Positions 22,290 through 33,521 of a DNA stretch of 64,000 nt are shown here, in pieces. The notes under the pieces are model-generated. The model was not told the origin of the DNA, made no database searches, and was given only the letters and a program-made list of their open reading frames with translations. Both the position numbers and the translations under genes were made by a program. The stretch comes from Stictocephala bisonia (taxonomy: Eukaryota > Arthropoda > Insecta > Hemiptera > Membracidae): NCBI GenBank assembly GCA_035578905.1, contig JAQJVL010001197.1, forward strand, positions 1 to 64,000. The letters are read 5' to 3'. Position 1 is the first letter of the stretch. Each line of letters begins with the position of its first letter.

Positions 22290-22492
22290 ACGACAGCATC
22301 GACGTGACCAACGAGGAGCCCACATCATCCCCTCCTCCGCACCCTCCACCTCCAGACACCACTCCTGGACCCATCCCGCTCTACCCCGCCGCCCACGAGA
22401 CAGTCTACGAGACCTCGGCCCGGCTACTCTTCATGGCCGTCAAATGGGCTAAGAACCTACCCTCCTTCGCTTCTCTGCCGTTCAGAGATCAG
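22290..22492 (+). CDS. Hr51: Hr51 exon: end of hinge and start of ligand-binding domain
   Basis: This exon completes a split Asp codon, then gives about 30 residues of acidic and Pro-rich hinge before the ligand-binding domain begins. It contains [20 protein letters not shown] and the following LPSF...LPFRDQ, the helix 3 / helix 3-4 signature of nuclear receptors (F..A..WAK..P.F..L...DQ). It is bounded by a TTCCAG acceptor and a GTACTT donor and ends in phase 0 after the Gln codon, where the next exon resumes with VILLEECW. The signature is intact, so the domain should fold. Confidence 0.93.
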
Positions 22493-23399
22493 GTACTTAT
22501 CCCAGTAGTGTAAAACCAAAACATAATTTGTGTGTTAGGCTAAACTCTATTGCTAATTAAGTCCACAGAGAAGAACGAAACAGAGGTCGCTTCCAATAGT
22601 GCGACGAATGGGTGTTGAATTAGAAACTTGGGTTGCCGAGAAGTTTTGTTTATTTTTAGAAGTTTCCAGTGCACCGTGCGAATGGCAGGCCAGTACCATA
22701 TCAGTCCCTCCCTCTATTGGCCTCCAAATCTTCAAGGATAAATGTAGTATATATTACTATAAATTTATAAAAATTTGCATTTGTGGAATCAATTTCTACC
22801 TCCCACTGAGGCGATCACTGCGGTCATAAGAAAGCGACTTCTTTGTGATCTATTACTTAGTCTCTGTGGTATTTCTTCCTTTTAGTCTCTGAAAGACAAC
22901 TATCCGAGTCTGTGGCTGGTTGTTCTCAGTTTCCAAACAAATGTACGAGATAGGTACATCTGTTGAACTAGTAATTCTTTGTTAGCTAATTCGGTTACAC
23001 CTGCAGTATTAGATAGCAAGGCCTACAAGTTGGATAAGAAGCCAAGCATCAGTTGACTGCCGTCGGCACTGAAGTGTGGCAAAAACAAGAATAGGATCTG
23101 ATAAGAATACTGAGCCATTGATACCTAGTTGAATAAAAAACTATCTTTCTATCTGGTACAGAAAATAAAATAAATGATACCATTTAATTGGCACACACTT
23201 TTTCCCTTTCACTTTGCTATGTCAGATTGTTTAAAAAATGAAAATTAAAGAATGTAAAAACACACATTAATAAAAACATATGTTCAATATTAAAACTTCT
23301 AAAAGGAATAAAATGAAACACTTATTTTATTTAAATAAAAGTATGGACAAAAACAGTATCTTCAAAAACAGCTGTTCAACTAATCACAATTAAGTTAAC
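22493..23399. other. Start of Hr51 intron, no feature recognised
   Basis: Short open frames at 22553-22829 have no known domain and lack an in-phase link to the receptor exons. Confidence 0.45.
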
Positions 23400-23950
23400 A
23401 ACCTTCAACAACTTGAATGATTGTGGCTTCCAGCCTTTGGCCTCCAGCCCCAACTTAGTAGGGTGGTAAGTAAAATATTTTCAATTGTAATTTACATCTT
23501 TACTGACAATTTAATCAAAATTGTTAAAATAAAGCTTGAAAAAATTGCGTTTTTAAATGTTTTTTCCGTAAAGGAAATGTTATAGCTTGAAAACTAGTCA
23601 CGTTAGAGAGACATGCACTTTGTACTAAAATATTTTAAATTGTAATTCACATCTTTCCTAAAAAATTAATAAAAATCGTTAGAGCCGTTTTTTAAGAAAA
23701 TTACATTTTTGTATGTTTTTTGGCCTTACAAGTAAACAAAACTAAAATTAAAAAAAGTGGGAAAACAGTTGGGAGATATTGGCTAAATACACATGCATAC
23801 CAAATTTCATAAAAATTGATCAAACCTTTGGTCTCCAGCGAGCTGCACATACACACAGACTGACAAAAATACGGACAGACACAAAAATGCTTTTCCGATA
23901 AAACCACTTTTTTGGGTTCAGGGGACCCTAAAATGGATTTTTATACCAAC
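23400..23950. repeat. Degenerate interspersed repeat with internal duplication
   Basis: Two similar stretches near 23473 and 23628 share AAAATATTTT..AATTGTAATT(T/C)ACATCTTT. They are followed by a segment ending in ACACACAGACTGACAAAAAT and GGACAGACACAAAAATG, a phrase style common at the 3' ends of old insect retroelements. No intact protein is seen. The class is uncertain. Confidence 0.4.
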
Positions 23951-24250
23951 TTTTAAAAAAAGGTTTTTTTGGACGATCACAATATTTTATTTTTGCTAAC
24001 ACATATGGGAGAAAGTAAAATACATAATCGAAAAACATAAGTTCTTCAATTCCTTACAGTCAAACAACAAACAAAAAAATATTGCTGCAAGAATAGTTAA
24101 TGCATCTTCCCCTCCACCGCTCCTCCTCCAGTTACCCTACTGCTCCCCTCTACACCACTCATAGATCAGCTGTTGAATATTTATCATTTGACAATAACAT
24201 TTTTAATTATTTACATTCATTCTTATTGTTATTTCTATACAAACGTATTA

Positions 24251-24253
<3 letters not shown>

Positions 24254-24287
<34 letters not shown>
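24254..24287. repeat. (AT)n microsatellite
   Basis: A pure AT dinucleotide run of about 17 units in an Hr51 intron. Confidence 0.95.
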
Positions 24288-24291
<4 letters not shown>

Positions 24292-24674
24292 TATTGTTTT
24301 GCGATTCTTTCAAATGAATAATATTTATTGGCTGTAACTGCAGACTGATCAGCCACTTCCCCTAATCGTATACGTGTAGTTTTCAAGTATAATAATAAGT
24401 TAATTAAGTAAAATAATAAGTTGACGTGATATAAAAATGCTAATATATAAAACAAACTAACATCATTTTTAGTAACAATTAAAATGACACATCGTGGGTT
24501 AACGTAGATTGCGAGTTCATGAAGAATATGTATTTAGAACGAGTGATTTTAAGGTCATGAAATGATTATATCAGCGGTTAAATATTTTATCATCTGTCGT
24601 TATTTCCCCTTACTGCGTATGACTGATGCACAGAGAGGCTTCCATGGCACACTTCTTTTTGTTGGTGGTCACAT

Positions 24675-25753
24675 AATTTATTTATTTATTTATTTTATTT
24701 TCATGCTCCAATACAGGTACTAGACCCAATTACATTGAGGCAGTTCATACATTTATACATTATTCTTTCTCGTGGGAGGTTTACAGCATAATCACTCAAT
24801 TAAACCTATGTCTATATAAAGTCTTATCACTAGTCAACAAATATAAATTCTAACAATTAATCAAAACAAACAACGATATAAATATAATAAATAGTACAAT
24901 GAGAAGAAAAAAAAATATATATACAACAATGATCTAGACTGTTAAAGGCACATTTTACATTAAATATATGAAAAAATAGAAGGCAAATAATAAACATTTT
25001 TGCGAAAAATAAATTATTTAGTTAATGGGACTTGAAAAACATTAGACATTTATATTTAAAAGCCCTAACTGTATCCAGAAATATGTCTATTTCGATCCCC
25101 GCTGAAAGCATCGAATTATAATCCCTCATCATCCGGAAAAGAGGCAAGGATGCATGAGCAACAGTGCGAACATTTGGCAGTAAGAATAGCTGTTTGTTCC
25201 TGGTACTAAAGTTTGGGACTCTGAAGCAGACACTCTCCAAGCCGGCCGAGTCATCCACCCTCCCCCTGACCAGGCCCCACAGGAAAACTTGACCCATCAC
25301 CAGTCTCCTTTGACTTAATCTCTCAAACCCAAACATATCCAGCAGCTCACTGTATGGAATTAAATAGGTGTATACATTAAAAGACTTATAAAAAAGATAT
25401 CGTAAAAATCGTTTTTGGATACGCTCAACCTCATCTTCATAAGTTGAATAAAATGGATTCCACACAGGAGCCGCACATTCAAGTCTCACATTGGAGAGGA
25501 GAGCTCTCTGAACTTTCCTGTGAGTGTTGAGTGTGCAGGGGGTGGGAAGTTCTGGCCCTAATGGGGAAACTAACTGCCCTGAAAGTGACAGGGTGGACAT
25601 TAGTATCTGGCAGAATGTCCTGATCCTTTGAATATCGATCTTAAATATTTCAAACGTTTCAAAATTTAAATGTTTATCAAAATGTTTATCAAAATTTAAA
25701 TAATAGCCTACTACATTGATTTTATTTTTGTATTTTCCAACCATTCGTAACAA
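24675..25753 (-). mobile_element. LINE fragment (jockey-like), ORF2 C-terminal part plus 3' UTR
   Basis: On the minus strand 25753-25022 is an uninterrupted 243-codon frame that resembles the region C-terminal to the reverse transcriptase in jockey-like LINEs. It includes RKVQRALLSNVRLECAAPVW, then a YEDEVERIQKRFLRYLF stretch typical of the thumb/connection part. The catalytic RT core is missing because the copy is 5'-truncated near 25755, as is common for LINEs. Downstream (25020-24675) is a 3' UTR that ends in a repeated AAAT-type tail. The open frame suggests a fairly young insertion. It lies antisense in an Hr51 intron. Confidence 0.75.
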
Positions 25754-25774
25754 CCAGTTATAATTTCCCGTTCA

Positions 25775-26830
25775 ACGTATATACCTGACATTCCAGTTAC
25801 AAAGTGTAGAACATTTATGTATGCAGATGATATTGCTTTAGCTTATCAACACAAGGATTTTACAGCTACTAAAGAAACACTCACAAGTGATCTTGCAACC
25901 CTCTAAGAATATTTTAGAACCTGGAAGCTGAATCCTAACCCATCAATAAAAAGTGGCCAGCTTCCAAGTAATAGACTGGCTAAACAAACATTGAACATCT
26001 TTCTAAATAGTGTTAACATCCATCAATGATCACCCAAAGTACCTGGGAGTAACGCTAGATCTATCTCTGACGTTTTAAAGTCACCTTAAGAAAAAGAGAA
26101 AAAAAACCAGCAGCTACAATTAAAATCAGGGCAAATGTATGTCTTGCATACAACTGATTTGTCACTGGTTTATTCAGCTGCAGAATACAGTGCTCCTGTA
26201 TTCTGTATACAAAAGCGTATACAAATAGCGTATACAAAAGCGCTTGATGTTCAACTTAATAGGTAGGGCCTTGAGAGCTATAGGCGGATCTCTCATGGCA
26301 ACTTCACTTCCTCGGCTCTCGTTGCTGTGCTATATAGCTCCTCCAGAGATAAGAAATTAGGAGGCACTACTTAAAGAATTCAATGAAATACTGAACACAC
26401 CTTCCCATTAAACAGGTCTCCCATGTCAAAACAGTCGCTTAAAATATCGAAACTCACTTCTACGTACTGCTTTTCCGTTGAGTAAAACAAATTTCTTACC
26501 CAGTACAAGCTATGCCATAGCATAGAGCAGGTTTTTTTTATGGACGAAATAAGTTTCATATTATCGATCCGTCAATACCTGTAGATGGGCTGAACCTCCC
26601 TCGTAGGAATGGACACTGTTGAATCGGTTCCGAACTGGCGTGGGCAGATGTAACTATAAAAATCTAAATGGATATTGACACTAGATCATTCATGCGATTG
26701 CAGAGAGTCTGTCCAAACAATAGATCACATAGTTACAGAGTATCCCCTACGCTTTTTTACGGAGTGATTAGCTAACATTAATAGAATCAGTAAGGCAGGT
26801 CTTAAATGGCTAATAGATTGGATTTAGCTT
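25775..26830 (+). pseudogene. Decayed LINE reverse transcriptase fragment
   Basis: The plus strand encodes, with many stops and frameshifts, a reverse transcriptase from the catalytic YADD box (25820-25831, in the context TFMYADDIALAYQHKDF) through the thumb to a C-terminal SVQTIDHIVTE-like C/H motif near 26705. In-frame stops appear within about 35 codons of YADD, so it cannot make a working enzyme. It directly abuts the opposite-strand LINE fragment to its left, yet the two differ in decay, so they are separate insertions. Confidence 0.7.
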
Positions 26831-27540
26831 TGTGTTAGGAAATCACAACATTTTAATTTTTACTCGTTTAAAGGCGATAGTATACAGAACTATGACTAAT
26901 TACTACGGATTAGAACATCCGTAATAATCAGACATCGTATGTAAAAATGTCATAAGTAATCATATGAAGCTCACCTCCTTTTCAATCTTATCTTGACCTT
27001 GTTAAAATACTACTTTAATAATTATGAATTACCCCAGTTCACTTACTGTCATGTTGTTTTTATATTATAAAACATTTTATTGAAATAAATTAACACAATT
27101 TTAACATAAAACTCATAACCAATAAAGTTACTAACATGAAATATAATGGTAGTATAGAGATATAGTATACTAACTTATCACGAAAACAAAAGTAGGATAT
27201 GTATAGTAGAAAACTTTTGGAATCTCATTGACAAAGTAGATGTACAATGAATAAACACAGATATAAGGGAAGTATGTATGACTAAAATAAAATAATTCAC
27301 AACAAAAATAAGAACAAAGGGCATTTCCAATCCAACGAGTTTCAGCAGTTATTGATTTTGATGTCGATATATGGAGGTTGGGGAAAAATGGAGAAATCCG
27401 CTCCAATTGGCAGACAAAGAGTTAAGCCGGTGAAGTGTATCAAATGGCACCTTTGATCAGTGAGTTTTACAAGATGAGAGGGCTGGCACAGCACAGCGTG
27501 TCGTGTATCAAAGGACATCTCTGTCATCGCACAATGTCCA
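26831..27540. other. AT-rich Hr51 intron, nothing recognised
   Basis: No exon or element is seen. The short minus-strand frames at 27170-27545 have no recognisable product. Confidence 0.45.
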
Positions 27541-28890
27541 CTCACTAGAGATCACGACACACACCTCCTTGAATGATCATGAATATCGTCTCTTGAAGTA
27601 GTGGCAGCTAGCAACGGACAAAAGTATTGTGTACCGAGACAGTACTTGGTCATTGCACTAATACTACTCACTAGAGATCACGACACACACCTCCTTGAAT
27701 GATCATGAATATCGTCTCTTGAAGTAGTGGCATCTAGCAACGGACAAAAGTATTGTGTACCGAGCCAGTACTTGGTCATTGCACTAATACTACTCACTAG
27801 AGATCACGATACACACCTCCTTGAATGATCATGAATATCGTCTCTTGAAGTAGTGGCAGCTAGCAACGGACAAAAGTATTGTGTACCGAGCCAGTACTTG
27901 GTCATTGCACTAATACTACTCACTAGAGATCACGACACACACCTCCTTGAATGATCATGAATATCGTCTCTTGAAGTAGTGGCAGCTAGCAACGAATAAA
28001 AGTATTGTGTACCGAGCCAGTATTTGGTTATTGCACTAATACTACTCACTAGAGATCACGACACACACCTCCTTGAATGATCATGTATATCGTCTCTTGA
28101 AGTAGTGGCAGCTAGCAACGGACAAAAGTATTGTGTACCGAGACAGTACTTGGTCATTGCACTAATACTACTCACTAGAGATCACGACACACACCTCCTT
28201 GAATGATCATGAATATCGTCTCTTGAAGTAGTGGCAGCTAGCAACGGACAAAAGTATTGTGTACCGAGACAGTACTTGGTCATTGCACTAATACTACTCA
28301 CTAGAGATCACGACACACACCTCCTTGAATGATCATGAATATCGTCTCTTGAAGTAGTGGCAGGTAGCAACGGATAAAAGTATTGTGTACCGAGCCAGTA
28401 CTTGGTTATTGCAATAATACTACTCACTAGAGATCACGACACACAACTCCTTGAATGATCATGAATATCGTCTCTTGAACTAGTGGCATCTAGCAACGGA
28501 CAAAAGTATTGTGTAACGAACCAGGACTTGGGTCATTGCACTAATACTACTCACTAGAGATCACGACACACCTCCTTGAATGATCATGAATATCGACTCT
28601 TGAAGTAGTGGCATCTAGCAACGGACAAAAGTATTGTGTACCGAACCAGGACTTGGGTCATTGCACTAATACTACTCACTAGAGATCACGACACACACCT
28701 CCTTGAATGATCATGAATATCGTCTCTTGAAGTAGTGGCATCTAGCAACGGACAAAAGTATTGTGTACCGAACCAGGACTTGGGTCATTGCACTAATACT
28801 ACTCACTAGAGATCACGACACACCTCCTTGAATGATCATGAATATCGACTCTTGAAGTAGTGGCATCTAGCAACGGACAAAAGTATTGTA
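27541..28890. repeat. 126-bp satellite, about 11 copies, in an Hr51 intron
   Basis: Each unit starts CTCACTAGAGATCACGACAC and contains CTCCTTGAATGATCATGAAT, GTGGCA(G/T)CTAGCAACGGAC and a GTATTGTGTACCGA stretch. Copies begin at 27541, 27667, 27793, 27919 and so on at 126-bp steps, with a few one- or two-base length changes after about 28500. The last copy is cut off near 28890. The rightmost copies share variants (GGACTTGGGTC, GTGGCATCTAGC), which suggests expansion in blocks. No coding role is seen. Confidence 0.95.
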
Positions 28891-29472
28891 ATAATGTTTT
28901 TAGATAAATAAATATGAAACGTTCATTTGCAGAAAAAAATCTGTTTTTACAGCAATTAAAAAAAACTGATGGGAATAGTTCTTCACATGGGCACATGCCT
29001 GTTTGAGGGAGACAGGCCTCTATCAACAAGACAAAGAGAAATACAATTAGTAAACTGCATTATATAGTAGTTTGTTAACCCTTTTAATGCTAGAGGAATT
29101 TTTATAGTTGTTATTTACCAGTGCCAGAGGGTTTCTTACAATTTAAATAGACTAATTATACATAAATAATAATTCCATTGAAATAACTTATTAAAATAGA
29201 CTTAAACTATATATGCTATTTTTATTAAAAATAAATTTACTACATAAAAAGTTTGTTGTCTTTTTTATAATGCTTATGATCATGATATAAATGCGAGGGT
29301 TTTATTCAATCACTTTACCATGAAGACAATTTAGTTATTAACATCCTGTTGAAGTATCACAATATTTTGATGATATAAAAAAAGTTATGGTCATTTTTAA
29401 GTTGTTCAAAACAGCTGTCAAACATCAAGACATTAGCTGTAAAACAGGTTTTGGAACCTTTTGTATTAAAAT
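28891..29472. other. AT-rich Hr51 intron with a possible single TTAA element end
   Basis: No gene is seen. TTAACCCTTTTAATGC at 29075-29090 looks like one terminus of the TTAA-flanked family found at 39.7, 44.2 and 50.1 kb, but no inverted partner is visible. Confidence 0.35.
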
Positions 29473-30055
29473 ACTAGCTGTACCCACCCGCTTCGCCGGT
29501 CATAATATTGAGTTTGATTTAGAATAGGTGAAAGAATTCGAGCATTTTTGCTTCTTCTACCAATATTAGATTTTTTAGGAGGCATGTCATAAAAAGTAAA
29601 CTGCAAAACAAATAATTATTTAATTTTTATTTTCACGTTTCACCACATGTTTTAATTTCCGAGGAAAAAAGGTTAACACCAAATACAGATCACCCGATCA
29701 AGTAAAAGTAGTGTGTGCTACACTCTCAAGGTGAAATGTACAAGTAGAACTACAATAAATCAAAACATATACAGTACTGTTGTTGTGAGAACTTCAATCT
29801 GCTTATGGCATGTGAAACTACATTAAACCATACAGTCATATGTTTTTTGTAAACAATTCAGATTCTCCATTTGAATAACATAGGATCTTTAGGAGCCCGT
29901 GGGGCGGGACCCTGTGGACGGATCTGCATCAAACTTTACAGAAACCATCTCGGGAGTATACAGAACAACATCCTAAAGTTTCATGGCGATCGGTTGGATG
30001 GTTTGGCAGCGCATAAACTTCAAATATACAAACATCCTCTTTTATAAATATAGAT
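29473..30055 (+). repeat. Interspersed repeat, RTE/SINE-like
   Basis: The left edge reads ACTAGCTGTACCCACCCGCT followed by TCGCCGG, an opening seen in abundant insect interspersed repeats. The right edge has the usual companion phrase GGCGATCGGTTGGATGGTTT, then a stretch ending AACATCCTCTTTTATAAATA. There is no intact ORF. The orientation is assigned from the tail-like right end. Confidence 0.6.
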
Positions 30056-30514
30056 AACTAAATATTATTTAAACATACTACAATTATGGTTTTTATGTAA
30101 AAGTATATGTTAACATATGAGAAGATAATTCCAAAGCAATAAAAAGACAAAAAGCGATAAACTTAAAATACAAAAAAAATCAAAACAATACAAATAAATA
30201 AATGTTAAACTGAATTCCCCAACATGAGAAGGTGCATGATAAATGTTAATCTTAATACATTCCACAGTCCATTCATTTTTTTTCCAGCACTGAACTTTTG
30301 AATCCTTTTAGTTATTGAGTTATTGTTCGTATATCATTATTTTTGTTATCAAAGTTTGAATCATGCAATAAATATGTATTTTGTAATTTGGATTACATGG
30401 CAAGTTCCAAATACTTGATGTGCTGTCATAGCAGCCACAATAATTTTTAACAAGTAAATATTAACTATAACAATATTGTTCTTGTTTTATTGTTGACGGT
30501 TAACTATTCTACAG

Positions 30515-30758
30515 GTAATTCTCCTAGAGGAATGCTGGTCAGAGTTGTTCCTGTTGAATGCTGTCCAGTGGTGCCTGCCGCTGGAGTCCAGCCCATTGTT
30601 CACTGTCTCCGAACACCTGGCCTCCGCCCCCAATGGGAAGGCGAGTCAGATTGCTGCAGAAGTGCGACTTCTTAATGATGTCCTTCTTAGGTATCGCTCC
30701 ATTGGAGTTGATCCAGCTGAGTTTGCTTGCCTCAAGGCCATTGTGCTATTTAGAGCTG
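30515..30758 (+). CDS. Hr51: Hr51 exon: core of ligand-binding domain
   Basis: It opens in phase 0 with VILLEECWSELFLLNAVQWC, which completes the DQ..LL...W.ELF nuclear receptor signature (helices 4-5). It continues through LPLESSPLF, the helix 6-7 region and a helix 8-type FACLKAIVLFRA segment. It is bounded by a TTCTACAG acceptor and a GTAATT donor and ends one base into a Glu codon. There are no stops, frameshifts or missing signature residues. Together with the flanking exons this gives a complete ligand-binding fold. In the NR2E3 group the pocket is thought to be largely filled, and the receptor often acts as a repressor. Confidence 0.94.
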
Positions 30759-31029
30759 GTAATTCTTCTATTTATAATCAGGCTATATACAAATTAAGTT
30801 TAATTTAAATTAAACATCAATTTAATTTTCAATGGGCGAATTATTTAGTACTTCTATTTGTTTGTTTAAAGTCTGTTGACAGTAAATTACTTTAAGAAGA
30901 ACTGAATAATTTTCAAACTAAATGGCTTAAAATAAATCTAAAGCACTTAGTACTTGTGTATTAGTGTTAGTATTTAAATATTGATCCCGTCACAGCCAAA
31001 TCCAGGTTTTATAACTGTATTTGATACTT

Positions 31030-31146
31030 TCTTCTTCGATTGAATGAAGACCTAGCTAATCTCCCTTGAAAAGAACACAATGGGCACTCATGAACTATGT
31101 GATCCATAGTTTCAACTTTGACTCCGCAGACACATGACTGATCATT
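31030..31146 (-). mobile_element. LINE ORF2 C-terminal fragment in the last Hr51 intron
   Basis: The minus strand reads CVCGVKVETMDHIVHECPLC, a C-x-C...H...C motif found near the end of jockey/R1-type LINE ORF2, followed by FQGRLA. It is related to the fragments at 5930-6055 and 6845-6990 but keeps a better frame. Only about 40 codons remain. Confidence 0.65.
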
Positions 31147-31423
31147 TGCTATTTCCCACTTATATTTCAGTAGTTGCATCTTCCCACACTTGTGAAACTA
31201 AAATTACTTTATTAAATTATGCAACTAAAAAAACGTTATAAAATTATAAAGTTAAACCAAACAATTTATGTACAACTATTAATTTATTTTTACTACAATA
31301 CACACTTTTTAGGAGTCTTACTTATATTTATCTCAATAAATCAATCAATAAAATCATCTTTAGTTCATAATAGCATGCAATGGAACACTTGAATAGTGTC
31401 AATATATCTATTCTTGTTGTCAG

Positions 31424-31662
31424 AGACACGGGGCCTCAAGGATCCATTGCAAGTTGAAAACCTGCAGGATCAAGCTCAAGTGATGCTGGGTCAACATGCT
31501 CGGGGTCAGCATCCTGCCCACACTGCTCGGTTTGGTAGACTCTTGCTGATGCTACCTCTGCTGAGGCTGGTGCCAACGCAACGCATCGAAAACATCTACT
31601 TCCAACGAACTATAGGCAACACACCCATGGAGAAAGTTCTTTGTGACATGTACAAGAACTAA
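31424..31662 (+). CDS. Hr51: Hr51 terminal exon: helices 9-12 and stop
   Basis: It completes a split Glu codon (GAG), then encodes [20 protein letters not shown] (helix 9), [14 protein letters not shown] (helix 10-11) and the C-terminus [16 protein letters not shown], followed by TAA at 31660-31662. The last 16 residues are nearly the same as the known end of vertebrate NR2E3, which makes the PNR-group assignment firm. The region includes the AF-2 helix, which in this family packs in an auto-repressed position. The acceptor is TTGTTGTCAG. No sign of pseudogenisation is seen. Confidence 0.95.
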
Positions 31663-31980
31663 GATTGTTGTCTGGTGTACATTGAATACATGTAGAAACA
31701 ATGTAAATGTGAATTATAGGGACAGTCATGACAATGATTTGCCAAACGGACAAGGTGGTGTCAGAATCATCGATAGGATTGAATGATAGAACAGCTTATA
31801 GCTGAACAAAGTATTTCTTGAAAAAACAAGAAAACAGTACAGAATTTCAATTTAGACAAAGACTATAAATCTAATTTCCTCAATCATTAATATTTTGGAA
31901 AATGTACTTTTGTGCTAAAGCGACATGAGACATAAAAATTCAAAACTAAAGAAAAACTAAATTACTGTTTACTAAAATAT

Positions 31981-31990
31981 AATAAATAAA
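31981..31990 (+). terminator. Candidate poly(A) signal of Hr51
   Basis: Two overlapping AATAAA hexamers occur about 320 bp after the Hr51 stop, followed within 30 bp by a T-rich stretch. This is a plausible 3' UTR end of ordinary length. AT-rich DNA produces AATAAA often, so cDNA would be needed to confirm it. Confidence 0.5.
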
Positions 31991-32511
31991 TATATTTACC
32001 TACTCAATGTTTTTTTATGTATGCAAATTTTTTACCCCCCCTCTCAAAAGGGGGTAGTTTGGGGGTAAGTCAAAATTTTTAAATAGAAACCCCTATCAAA
32101 TGACACATCATTTTAAAGGTAATATTAAAAGAAGAAGAATGGCGGAAATTAGAGGTCTCTAACATTAGTCTATCAAATTTGGTGGCAGTTTAAAGTTGGA
32201 ATTATTTCATAAAACCCCCGCAGCTTATGTTACATTTAAAATTGTTGTAAGGCAGACAAAACATTCACCCACCAGTTAGTTTTGAAAACTGATGACACCT
32301 AATCGTAAAACAAGTTATTACAAGAATCAACAAACACCAAAAACCACAAATAACATAGCATTTATTTGGTTTTGGTTTGTCTGACCAAAGTCCAGTAGGG
32401 CAACCTGGGAATACCAGTGGCTCCTTCCTTATCTCTTATTAGGTTACTAGTTAGTACGTGTAACACTTTCAGTTACTGTGTTAAATTTCTTTTTATTCGT
32501 ATTTAATAAAA

Positions 32512-33521
32512 ATGGCTCGGTCAAATGAAGATAAAGTAGAGATGATATTGTTCTATGGGGAAGATAGGAGAAATGTTCATGAAGCAGTTCGTTTATTTAA
32601 TGCTGCCTATCCGGATAGACCAGTAGACAGGGCATACATTAGACGTTTAGTAAACAAATTCTCAACAAACTTTAGTGTCAAAGATGCACCACGATCAGGG
32701 CGCCCTGCCATTGCAACAGAAGAGATCCAAATTCAAGTTTTAGCAAATTATGCTGCAAACCCACATGAATCTCTGCGGTCCACTGCCCTTGATGTTGGAA
32801 TTTCAAAAGATACTGTTCACAAAGTGTTAAAGCGTCACAAGTTCCACCCGTACAAAGTACAGTTAAATCAAGAATTAAATGAAGACGACCCTGGACGAAG
32901 ACTTCAGTTTTGTGAGCAAATGTTGCAGAAGATTGAAGAGAATAATAATTTAATATCACAGATATGTTTTAGTGATGAAGCATCATTCTCTTTACATGGG
33001 ACAGTCAATCGGCACAACTTCCGTTATTGGGCAAACAGTAACCCCCACTGGATGGTTCAAGCCCATACGCAACAGCCACAAAAATTAAATGTATGGGCTG
33101 GAATTTTGGGAAACTGTTATTGGGCCATTCTTTATTGATGGTAATTTAACTGGCGTTAAATACTTGGACATGTTACGGAACAGCATTGTCCCAGCAATAA
33201 ATGAGGTAGTACAAGGTACTTATGAGCCTGTATTTCAGCAAGATGTCCTCCACAATACAATGCTTGTCCGGACATTCATAGACCAAACGTTTCCCGATAG
33301 ATGGATAGGTCGACGTGGCACTTTGGTAGAGTGGCCGTTCACCTGACCTTTCACCTCTGGATTTTTTCTTTTGGGGTTTCCTCAAAAGTAAAGTTTACGA
33401 CACAAAGCCCGCAAACCTCGATGAATTAAGGACAAGAATCGAAGAGGCCTGCCACCTTATCACGCCTGAAATCTTACAAAATGTGAGACGTGGTTTTCAA
33501 TCCAGGCTTTATTTATATTGA
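32512..33521 (+). pseudogene. Tc1/mariner-superfamily transposase, frameshifted
   Basis: From the ATG at 32512 (MARSNEDKVEMILFYGEDRR) the reading frame gives an N-terminal helix-turn-helix region, then a second one (TALDVGISKDTVHKVLKRH), and a DDE/D catalytic domain. The first Asp is in CFSDEASF (32974-32976), the second in FQQD (33242-33244) and the third in SPDLSPLDFF (33360-33362). The end is RRGFQSRLYLY and TGA at 33519-33521. Two frameshifts, near 33101-33112 and near 33330-33345, break it into three frames, so no full enzyme can be made. All three catalytic residues and the rest of the protein are otherwise well kept, which suggests recent loss. Terminal inverted repeats were not identified. 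Confidence 0.88.
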
